In this document: in pieces, positions 49,344 to 56,144 of the stretch
Layout: the number at the start of each line of letters is the position of its first letter
How positions within the stretch are numbered: the first letter of the stretch is position 1
Origin: an uncultured Lachnospiraceae bacterium
GTDB taxonomy: Bacteria; Bacillota; Clostridia; Lachnospirales; Lachnospiraceae
Length of the DNA stretch: 56,144 bases
Assembly: GCA_900544445.1 (NCBI GenBank)
Contig: UQVK01000016.1
Span: 1-56,144, forward strand
Direction of reading: 5' to 3'
Made by a program: the position numbers and the translations under genes
The notes under the pieces: model-generated
The model's database searches: none
What the model was told of the DNA's origin: nothing
Seen by the model: the letters and a program-made list of their open reading frames with translations, nothing else

Positions 49344-50655
49344 ACTCGAGCTCGTATTTCTGTTTGTCATGAACGGAAATCTCCCTGCCAAGCTGAACCT
49401 CCACCAGCTTCAGCTCGCTTTCTGCAATGACTGTATGCCGGCAGCCCGACTGCATCGTGATCACATCGCCTGCCTTTACCTCCTGCTCCATGCCGTCCAC
49501 GATCGTCCTTCCGGTGCCGGAGGTCACGACCCAGACCTCGTCCCGGTTTCTGTGGCTGTGATAATTCATCCGGTGCCCAGCCTTCAGCGTCACCTTGATG
49601 GTCAGGCTCTCCTCCTCCACATCCATCACCCGGAAGCTGCCCCAGCTTTTCTCCGCAAACATGACCTGCTGATCCAGCCGGTCCACAAAAGGCTTAATAT
49701 AGGAGCTCTGCTCCTTATCGCTCACCAGGATTCCCTCCGGGGAGGCGGAAATCACCACATCATGCAGTCCCATGGCGAGCACCGGCACATTCAGCTCATT
49801 GATCACATGCACGTTTTCACAGGTCTCGTTCATGATGGCGTCACCGACGCTGTTTTCCTCCATCGCCTCCGTCAACGTATTCCAGGTCCCCAGATCCTTC
49901 CACTGGCCCGAAAAACGCATCACCTGGATTTTCTCTTCCTTTTCCACCACCGCATAGTCAAAGGAAATGCTTCTCAGCGTATCATACCGCGCAAACAGAT
50001 CATGATAATCGGTAAAATCCATCAGCTCATGGGCCTTATCCAGCACGAACTGAAGCTGAAAAGCGAACACGCCGCCGTTCCAGAGCGCGCCCTTTTGGAT
50101 ATATTCCGCAGCGGTACGGGCATCCGGCTTCTCTTTAAAGTTGGAAACGGAAGCGATTTTTTCTCCGCTTTCCGGAATGATATAGCCGTATTTTTCCGAA
50201 GGATAGGTGGGTTCGATTCCCATCAGCACCAGATTGGAATTCCCTTCTGCCGCCAGCTTTTCCAGCTTTTTGAGCGCCTCAAAATAGTCATCCTCCACGT
50301 AAGGGTCCACCGGGCAGACCAGCACAACCTCCCGGGGATCAATGCCCTTCACATCCGCCAGATAAGATGCCGCCAGCGCGATCGCCGGGAAGGTATCCCG
50401 GCGGCAGGGCTCCACGGAAATGTCCACGCCCTCTCCCAACTGGTTATGGATGGAGGAAACCTGCGTTTTGCTGGTGGCAATGGTAACGGAAGCGGACGGA
50501 TCCGCCTTCCTGATCTGGCGGCAGACCCGCTGCACCATGGACTCATAGTTTCCGTCCTCTGTCCGAAAAATCTTGATGAACTGCTTGGAACGGACGTCGT
50601 TCGACAGCGGCCACAGCCGCTTGCCGGAACCGCCCGACAGTAACACGATGTTCAT
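49336..50655 (-). CDS. manC: Mannose-1-phosphate guanylyltransferase with C-terminal cupin domain (439 aa)
   Basis: The nucleotidyltransferase signature is at the start (MNIVLLSGGSGKRLWPLSNDVRSKQF), with FKEKPD in the middle (residues ~190) and a C-terminal cupin (KAGHRMNYHSHRNRDEVWVVTSGTGRTIVDG), as in long-form ManC/CpsB. It makes GDP-mannose. Since a full class I isomerase is next door, the cupin domain may be vestigial as an isomerase. The ATG at 50655 has GGAAGGGAGG upstream. Operon order is gmd-fcl-manC-manA. Confidence 0.93.
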   Translation of the reverse strand: MNIVLLSGGSGKRLWPLSNDVRSKQFIKIFRTEDGNYESMVQRVCRQIRKADPSASVTIATSKTQVSSIHNQLGEGVDISVEPCRRDTFPAIALAASYLADVKGIDPREVVLVCPVDPYVEDDYFEALKKLEKLAAEGNSNLVLMGIEPTYPSEKYGYIIPESGEKIASVSNFKEKPDARTAAEYIQKGALWNGGVFAFQLQFVLDKAHELMDFTDYHDLFARYDTLRSISFDYAVVEKEEKIQVMRFSGQWKDLGTWNTLTEAMEENSVGDAIMNETCENVHVINELNVPVLAMGLHDVVISASPEGILVSDKEQSSYIKPFVDRLDQQVMFAEKSWGSFRVMDVEEESLTIKVTLKAGHRMNYHSHRNRDEVWVVTSGTGRTIVDGMEQEVKAGDVITMQSGCRHTVIAESELKLVEVQLGREISVHDKQKYELEYE

Positions 50656-50719
50656 ACAGCCTCCCTTCCGGAGCCCCAGGACTCTGGGAGTCCGACGCTC
50701 CGGCGAAATCACAGGTCCG

Positions 50720-51664
50720 TTATCTTTCCGCCCGCATGGGGTTGTTCAGGAAATCCTCATAGGACAGACGGATGCCTTCCTCCAGTTCCGTCTGATAGGT
50801 CCAGCCCAGCGCCGTCGCCTTGCTCACATCCAGAAGCTTTCTGGGCGTTCCGTTGGGCTTCGTGGTATCCCACTCGATCTTTCCGGTGTAGCCGACCACC
50901 TTCGCCACCAGCTCGGTCAGTTCTTTAATGGTCAGTTCCTTGCCCGTTCCGGCGTTCACCGTTTCGTTTCCGCTGTAATGGTTCATCAGGAACACGCACA
51001 GATTCGCCAGATCATCCACGTACAGAAATTCCCGAAGCGGAGAACCGTCTCCCCAGCAGGTGACCGTCTCCTTCCCTTCCACCTTCGCCTCATGGAAGCG
51101 GCGGATCAGCGCCGGCAGCACATGGCTGTGGGTGGGATGATAGTTATCGTTGGGCCCATACAGATTGGTGGGCATGACGCTGATATAGTCCGTTCCGTAC
51201 TGCCGGTTCAGATACTCGCAGTATTTCAGTCCGGAAATCTTCGCCAGCGCGTACGCCTCGTTGGTCTTCTCCAGTTCACTGGTCAACAGGCAGCTTTCCG
51301 GCATCGGCTGGGGAGCCATGCGCGGATAGATGCAGGAGCTTCCCAGAAACTCCAGCTTCTTGCAGCCGTTCTGCCAGGCGGAATGGATCACGTTCATTTC
51401 CAGAATCATGTTGTCATACATGAAATCCGCAAGCGCTTCCTGGTTGGCCACGATGCCGCCCACCTTTGCCGCCGCAAGGAACACATATTCCGGCTTCTCC
51501 TCGGCAAAAAAGGCTTCCACCGCGTCCTGGCGGCACAGATCCAGCTCTTTATGGGTGCGGGTGATGATATTGTTGTAGCCCTGACGGTTCAGCTCCCGCA
51601 CGATGGCGGAGCCAACCATGCCGCGATGACCCGCCACGTAAATTTTCGCATTTTTTTCCATCAT
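50720..51664 (-). CDS. fcl: GDP-L-fucose synthase (314 aa)
   Basis: Extended SDR enzyme with the NADP motif AGHRGMVGSAI, LAAAKVGGI, SSCIYPRMAPQPMPE and the catalytic Tyr-x3-Lys in YALAKISGLKYCEYL. It performs the epimerase and reductase steps that turn the GDP-4-keto-6-deoxymannose made by Gmd into GDP-L-fucose. Start ATG at 51664, shortly after the gmd gene. Confidence 0.95.
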   Translation of the reverse strand: MMEKNAKIYVAGHRGMVGSAIVRELNRQGYNNIITRTHKELDLCRQDAVEAFFAEEKPEYVFLAAAKVGGIVANQEALADFMYDNMILEMNVIHSAWQNGCKKLEFLGSSCIYPRMAPQPMPESCLLTSELEKTNEAYALAKISGLKYCEYLNRQYGTDYISVMPTNLYGPNDNYHPTHSHVLPALIRRFHEAKVEGKETVTCWGDGSPLREFLYVDDLANLCVFLMNHYSGNETVNAGTGKELTIKELTELVAKVVGYTGKIEWDTTKPNGTPRKLLDVSKATALGWTYQTELEEGIRLSYEDFLNNPMRAER

Positions 51665-51703
51665 GATCCTTATCTTCTTTCTTCTATGATTTCTCTTACG
51701 CCC

Positions 51704-52759
51704 TTACACGCTCTTCATTGCCTTCTCGCATTTTGCCAGCGCACGGTCATGCTCCGCCATGATCTTCACCAGCTGCTCGTAGCTGGTCTTCTGCGGATTC
51801 CATCCCAGCACGGTCTTCGCCTTGGTGGGATCGCCCCAGAGATTGTCCACATCGGTGGGACGGAACCAGGCCGGATTCACACACACCAGCATCTTTCCGG
51901 TCTCGGCGTCATAGCCCTTTTCATCCAGCCCCGTACCTTCCCAACGAATGGTGATGCCGTTGGCCGCGAAGGCCTTTTCCGTGAAATCGCGGACCGTATG
52001 CTGCACGCCGGTGGCGATGACAAAATCCTCCGGCTTTTCCTGCTGCATGATCAGCCACATGCACTCCACATAGTCCTTCGCATAGCCCCAGTCACGCAGA
52101 GAGTCCATGTTTCCAAGCTCCAGATGATCCTGCAGTCCTTCCGCAATCCTGCCCGCTGCCAGCGTGATTTTTCTGGTGACAAAATTTTCACCGCGGCGTT
52201 CGGACTCATGATTAAACAGAATGCCGTTTACCGCAAACATCCCATAAGCTTCCCGATATTCCTTCGTGATCCAGAAGCCGTACTGCTTCGCCACCGCATA
52301 GGGGCTGTAGGGATGAAACGGCGTGGTCTCCTTCTGGGGAACCTCTTCCACCTTGCCATACAGTTCGGAAGTGGATGCCTGATAAACCTTCGTCTTCTTC
52401 ATCAGCCCCAGCAGACGGACCGCTTCCAGCACGCGCAGAACGCCGATCGCGTCCACCTCTCCGGAATACTCCGGCACGTCGAAGGAAACCTGGACATGGC
52501 TCTGTGCGGCCAGGTTATAGATCTCATCCGGCTGCACCAGACCGATGATACGAATCATGGAAGAGGAATCGGCCAGATCCCCGTCGTGCAGCGTGATTCG
52601 ATCCAGGATGTGCTCGATCCGCCCCGTGTTGGCGCTGGAAGCGCGGCGGGTAACGCCGTGTACCTCATATCCCTTCTCCAGAAGGAACTCTGCCAGATAG
52701 GAACCGTCCTGCCCGGTGATTCCCGTTATCAATGCCACTTTCTTCGCATTCTCACTCAT
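51704..52759 (-). CDS. gmd: GDP-mannose 4,6-dehydratase (351 aa)
   Basis: Extended SDR enzyme: NADP-binding [54 protein letters not shown] and the catalytic Tyr-x3-Lys in [12 protein letters not shown]. First dedicated enzyme of GDP-fucose synthesis, likely for surface polysaccharide or glycoprotein fucosylation. It heads the four-gene operon. A 16-bp palindrome lies 46 nt upstream of the start. Confidence 0.96.
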   Translation of the reverse strand: MSENAKKVALITGITGQDGSYLAEFLLEKGYEVHGVTRRASSANTGRIEHILDRITLHDGDLADSSSMIRIIGLVQPDEIYNLAAQSHVQVSFDVPEYSGEVDAIGVLRVLEAVRLLGLMKKTKVYQASTSELYGKVEEVPQKETTPFHPYSPYAVAKQYGFWITKEYREAYGMFAVNGILFNHESERRGENFVTRKITLAAGRIAEGLQDHLELGNMDSLRDWGYAKDYVECMWLIMQQEKPEDFVIATGVQHTVRDFTEKAFAANGITIRWEGTGLDEKGYDAETGKMLVCVNPAWFRPTDVDNLWGDPTKAKTVLGWNPQKTSYEQLVKIMAEHDRALAKCEKAMKSV

Positions 52760-52804
52760 TATCCAAACTCCTTGTCTTTTCTGTTGTTTCTTTCTATTTT
52801 TCCC

Positions 52805-52820
52805 GTGTTACCTGTAACAC
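52805..52820. promoter_or_regulatory. Palindromic operator before gmd
   Basis: GTGTTACCTGTAACAC: a 7-bp perfect inverted repeat with a CT centre. It lies just downstream of a TAGAAT -10-like box (minus strand, about 52826-52831), the place for a repressor site. The regulator is not identified. Confidence 0.55.
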
Positions 52821-52937
52821 ATGTAATTCTACCCCAAACTGCTGTGGAAAAGAATTACAGATCCTGAGGAAAAGGTTGCACGATATTGGGTTTACGAATG
52901 GCGCGGAGTGAACTGTAAAAGCCTTTCTTCAAAATTC

Positions 52938-53954
52938 TCAGCCATCTCCCTTCCAGCTCTTTCGGAACTCGCTCGGACTTACTCCCTCCACTTTTTTAAA
53001 TAACCGGCTCAGATAAGCCGGTTCAATCTGGAGCTCCGCCGCAAGGGACTCCGCCGTCCGGTCCGTAAAACGCAGCTGCTGCTTCACCCAGGTCACCCGC
53101 ATCTGGTTCAGATAGGCGTTCACCGTAACCCCATACCGGTCCTTGAAAAGCGTGAGCAGATAATATTTATTAATGAAAAAACGGGCTGCCAGATCGTCCA
53201 GCGTGATTTTTTCCCGAAAGTTCTCGTCCAGATATTCCTTCACCTGCTGGACGTTCGCCGTCTTATCCACCGGGGCATCCTGAAGCGTATCTGCGGATGC
53301 TTCGGCCGGATCGGTCGGATCCATGCCGAAATCCCGGAGCGCGCTTCCGGATGATTTTGCAGACCCTTTCATGGAACCGGATCTTCCGGGCGCTTTTTTC
53401 CTGGTGTCCCAGGCATCTTCCATGAGAAGGATCAGCAGAGAGGACAGCTTTTCCTGAATCCGCATGTCCCGGACATAATCGGCCGAACCGGCGATCTGAA
53501 AGAGTTCCGTCAGAATGGACATATAGTTCTCCGGATGTGCCGGACGAAATACGGGCCTGCCGCCCCGCTCCTGATATTTCCGGTAGATGGCGTTCATGTT
53601 CGGGCCGTAAAAATGGCACCATTGCAGGGACCAGAGGCCGGAGTGAGCGGGCTGGCCGCTGTCCTGCATTCCCGTTTCATGGCTGTAGGGCTTTCTGCAG
53701 TCGATGAACACACAGTCTCCGGTCCGAAGTTCATGGACGACACCTCCATAGACCAGCCTTCCCGTGCCGGAAAGAACTGAAAAAAACAGGCAGGAATGAA
53801 GTCCTGTACGCTCGCTCTTATGGGGATGCAGAGCCTGAAGGGTGCCCGTCTCCTGCAGATGAAGCAGACTGGAACGCGCAAAGACAGACGGGGTGTAGAT
53901 GATCCGGCTGGAACGGACGGTATCTGTGTTGTTGGTGCTGAATAGGCTGTCCAT
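52938..53954 (-). CDS. AraC-family regulator (338 aa)
   Basis: An N-terminal cupin-like domain (CLFFSVLSGTGRLVYGGVVHELRTGDCVFIDCRKPYSHE) is joined by a Ser/Pro-rich linker (about residues 190-230) to the AraC HTH: ITLDDLAARFFINKYYLLTLFKDRYG and ESLAAELQIEPAYLSRLFKKVEGVSPSEFRK. Its target is unclear; it lies upstream of and in the same direction as the GDP-fucose operon. Start supported by AAAGGGGAG. Related to the AraC regulator at 3.7 kb in layout, but its longer linker sets it apart. Confidence 0.9.
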   Translation of the reverse strand: MDSLFSTNNTDTVRSSRIIYTPSVFARSSLLHLQETGTLQALHPHKSERTGLHSCLFFSVLSGTGRLVYGGVVHELRTGDCVFIDCRKPYSHETGMQDSGQPAHSGLWSLQWCHFYGPNMNAIYRKYQERGGRPVFRPAHPENYMSILTELFQIAGSADYVRDMRIQEKLSSLLILLMEDAWDTRKKAPGRSGSMKGSAKSSGSALRDFGMDPTDPAEASADTLQDAPVDKTANVQQVKEYLDENFREKITLDDLAARFFINKYYLLTLFKDRYGVTVNAYLNQMRVTWVKQQLRFTDRTAESLAAELQIEPAYLSRLFKKVEGVSPSEFRKSWKGDG

Positions 53955-54057
53955 GTGCTCCCCTTTCTCCCTCTGCGTGGGTATTCTGTGTGTTGTTCAG
54001 GCAATCTCAACGGGCGCAGGCCGGGAATGCCGCAACGGACTGCCGGATGTCCCTATT

Positions 54058-55761
54058 TCATGCCATCACAACCATGCACTCTTTCTCATAAAAGGCGATC
54101 CCATACCTGATGATCTTTTTCATGCCCCGGCGTTTCAGGCCTTCCGCATACTTCTTTTCTCCGATCTGTTTTAAAGCTTCCGCGCAGGCTGCCTCCAGAT
54201 TTCCGTCATGTGCATATTTCAGTTCGATCACAATTCCTGTCCGGTCCGGCGTCTGGATAGAAATGTCACTGTATCCCTCACCCGTCTCAGCGTTGGACTT
54301 TACCAGCCAGCTGTCCTGGTTCTGCAAAAGCCCGATTAACATCCCATGATAAAAGTTTTCCTTCATATTTCTGCGCACTGCCGTATCCCGTACACTGATG
54401 GATTCCCACAGATAATCGTCAAGCATCTCCCGGATCGTATCCGTATCACCGGCCGGGAATGCCGCGCAGAAATGGCTGATCCTCGAAGTATCGGAACGTG
54501 TCACCTCACGGAACCAGTCTTCGACCAGTTCATAAAAAAGTTTCCGGATCTCTCCATTGGGGACCCATAGCCGGAATATATCCGCATCCTCCTCTTTCAC
54601 ATGCGTCCCTGTCAGGTAGCCGGTGGAATACAGCACGCTCCACACATTTTCAATACTGTCATCAATCTCACGGTATGTCAGTTCCTGTTTGATGCGTTTG
54701 GTTATCTGCCCGCCGTTTAACAGCTCTTCCACTTCGTTTTTCGTGGTCAGGTTCGCTTTCTTCAGCAGGCGGCGGATCAGGTCATTGCCGCTGGTGTTGG
54801 CCCAGTAGTTTTGGGGCGGGGCGTATGGATCTGCCAGCAGCTCATCGCAATAATTAATCACATCCCAAGGACAATATACATCCCTGTCTCCAAAACGGTA
54901 CCCGTCATACCACTCCCGAATCACAGCTTTACAGGAGGACAAGCCATAGAACTTAAGGATCTCATCCACATCTGCACTGGTAAAGCCAAAATACTCATCA
55001 TACCTGACATCCGAGATCGTGTGTACTTTCGGATTGTTCAACCCGGTGAAGATACTCTCCCTGGATATCCGCAGGCACCCGGTGAGTACTGCAAAGTGCA
55101 GGCTGTCATTGGTTTTCAATGCATTATCAAAAAGACTGCGGATGAGCGACACCATCTCATCATAGTATCCTCTTTGGAATGCCTTATCCAATGGTACATC
55201 ATACTCATCGATCAGCAGGATGACTTTTTGTCCATAGTACCTGTTCAAAAGCTGGGAGAGAGTCCTGAGGCTGTCGACCAGCGCATCCTCAGGCATGGTA
55301 TATTTTGAACTGCCTTTCGCTTCCACATTGACCAGTTGATTGTATGAATTTTTATCATTCTCATCCAGTTTCACGCTATCACACAGGAAACGAAATCTTC
55401 CGGCCTCATTCCCAATAACTGTTCTCAATGCTGCCACCGCTGAATCATATTGCAAACCGCCCACGCTCTTCAGGCTGATGGAGATCACAGGAAACTTTCC
55501 CATATACTTCTCACACAGGTCTTTTTCCTGCATGATCTTCAAGCCCTCGAACAGCGCCGGATCGCCCCCTGTCTCAAAAAAGCATTTCAACATGCTCATA
55601 TTGAGAGATTTGCCAAACCGTCTGGGACGGGTAAACAGGTTTACCTCGCCCCAGTTCTGCAGGAGTTCTTTTATAAACAGTGTTTTATCTACATAGTAAA
55701 AATCATTCGTTCTGATTTTTTCAAATCCATCGATACCGATGGGAAGTTTCTTTCTCACCAT
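54058..55761 (-). CDS. AAA-ATPase-like and PD-(D/E)XK nuclease-like protein (567 aa)
   Basis: The N-terminal domain is the AAA-ATPase-like family: PIGIDGFEKIRTNDFYYVDKTLFIKELL, then LFTRPRRFGKSLNMSML (Walker A-like) and VILLIDEYDVPLDKA (Walker B). The C-terminal domain is PD-(D/E)XK nuclease-like: GYSDISIQTPDRTGIVIELKYA supplies D ... E-x-K. These proteins are widespread and mobile in gut Clostridia and Bacteroidetes; their role is not known. The start at 55761 has GGGAAGG upstream, so the longer frame to 55815 is rejected. It is more AT-rich than the adjacent chromosomal genes. Confidence 0.88.
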   Translation of the reverse strand: MVRKKLPIGIDGFEKIRTNDFYYVDKTLFIKELLQNWGEVNLFTRPRRFGKSLNMSMLKCFFETGGDPALFEGLKIMQEKDLCEKYMGKFPVISISLKSVGGLQYDSAVAALRTVIGNEAGRFRFLCDSVKLDENDKNSYNQLVNVEAKGSSKYTMPEDALVDSLRTLSQLLNRYYGQKVILLIDEYDVPLDKAFQRGYYDEMVSLIRSLFDNALKTNDSLHFAVLTGCLRISRESIFTGLNNPKVHTISDVRYDEYFGFTSADVDEILKFYGLSSCKAVIREWYDGYRFGDRDVYCPWDVINYCDELLADPYAPPQNYWANTSGNDLIRRLLKKANLTTKNEVEELLNGGQITKRIKQELTYREIDDSIENVWSVLYSTGYLTGTHVKEEDADIFRLWVPNGEIRKLFYELVEDWFREVTRSDTSRISHFCAAFPAGDTDTIREMLDDYLWESISVRDTAVRRNMKENFYHGMLIGLLQNQDSWLVKSNAETGEGYSDISIQTPDRTGIVIELKYAHDGNLEAACAEALKQIGEKKYAEGLKRRGMKKIIRYGIAFYEKECMVVMA

Positions 55762-55940
55762 AATACCTTCCCAACACTCCTTTCCGCCATCAGCGACCTG
55801 GAGCTTTCTATACACATCTCTTTATACTGAGAACCTGAAAAATCACTCCACAAACTCACCAAAGGGTATAAACCACCTATTATGCATCCATTTTACCGTT
55901 AAGCCGCAAGGTGGTCAAGTTTGCAGCGAAAATAATCGGG

Positions 55941-55982
55941 GCTGTGAAAAAAGCATAGCCTAAAAACAGAGAAGGACCATGG
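55941..55982. repeat. 42-bp dispersed repeat, copy 2
   Basis: Differs from 14270-14311 at one base. It starts exactly where the IS66 transposase reading frame loses similarity to the family. Confidence 0.75.
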
Positions 55983-56144
55983 TCGCAATGCTCCCACGGA
56001 ATAACGTCGCCGGATGGTCCCCACGGAGAAAGTCATCCTGATGCTTCCCGCCTGTCCCTACATATACTTTTACCACATGCTTCTCCGCCACCCATTTCGC
56101 AGGCTCAAACCGCAGCTGCCAGAATACCTCATCCGGCATGCCTT
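55960..56144 (-). pseudogene. IS66-family transposase remnant (partial, runs off the window)
   Basis: The minus strand, from the window edge, encodes MPDEVFWQLRFEPAKWVAEK, HVVKVYVGTGGKHQDDFLRGD and HPATLFRGSIAT, the conserved N-terminal part of IS66 transposases. After SIAT the sequence leaves the family and hits a TAG at 55960-55962 inside the 42-bp repeat. The catalytic DDE core is missing on this side, so this is a truncated, probably inactive copy. The gene's 5' part lies beyond the window. Confidence 0.78.

Noticed and set aside
50573..52867. Long open frame antisense to gmd and fcl
   Set aside because: A shadow of two well-defined SDR genes.
1..56144. CRISPR array, tRNA or rRNA genes
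   Set aside because: No regularly spaced repeats, cloverleaf-like genes or rRNA motifs were seen.

Overview
The window looks like chromosomal DNA of a fairly GC-rich, carbohydrate-fermenting gut member of the Lachnospiraceae (Bacillota). The evidence is protein-family content: DUF5107/TPR, YesMN-type sensing with Lpl-type sugar ABC transporters, GH2/GH36/GH106-like enzymes, membrane pyrophosphatase, DUF6110 with a P1B ATPase, and Rpn-type nucleases. Strong AGGAGG-type ribosome sites, sigma-A promoters with 17-bp spacers and U-tailed hairpin terminators agree with this. I see no rRNA, tRNA or CRISPR. The genus is not determinable from sequence reading alone.

Layout. (1) 0-11 kb: a glycan locus with a DUF5107/TPR protein, a divergent AraC regulator, an Rpn-like nuclease, a VOC protein, a GH2 enzyme and a GH106-like enzyme. 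The DUF5107 and GH2 promoters share a 22/23-identical element exactly 34 nt upstream of their -10 boxes. (2) 11-14.3 kb: polysaccharide deacetylase and H+-type pyrophosphatase. (3) 14.4-25.7 kb: an alpha-galactoside locus. YesN/YesM regulators and an amylosucrase-like GH13 face a sugar-binding lipoprotein, two permeases and a GH36 alpha-galactosidase. (4) 25.8-29.7 kb: MATE exporter, RNase Z-like hydrolase, NhaC antiporter. (5) 29.7-40 kb: metal-related genes. A 26-aa membrane peptide, DUF6110 and an atypical P1B ATPase form one operon; a Fur-like regulator, AraC regulator and two siderophore-type ABC subunits form another. Three sites of the form [G/A]TTAG-N6-CTAAC tie the two operons together. 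AIM24 and LysR genes lie between. (6) 40-46 kb: a solo toxin-like (LPD3/BECR) protein, CsoR, GH13, DUF368, DUF1848 and a secreted protein with four repeats. (7) 46-48.3 kb: a more AT-rich two-gene unit, an SMC/OLD-like ATPase overlapping a small TOPRIM-like protein, which is the best candidate for an undescribed defence system. (8) 48.3-52.8 kb: GDP-fucose synthesis (gmd-fcl-manC-manA). (9) 53-56.1 kb: AraC regulator, AAA-like/PD-(D/E)XK protein and an IS66 transposase remnant at the window edge.

The most notable non-coding signals are a promoter-plus-leader shared by the Rpn-like gene (5.6-5.8 kb) and the solo toxin-like gene (40.5-40.7 kb), the metal-operon operators with a terminator inside one leader, the paired AraC-type site, two palindrome-rich repeat elements, and a 42-bp dispersed repeat (14.27 and 55.94 kb). 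All family assignments are by eye from residues and motifs; no database search was run.
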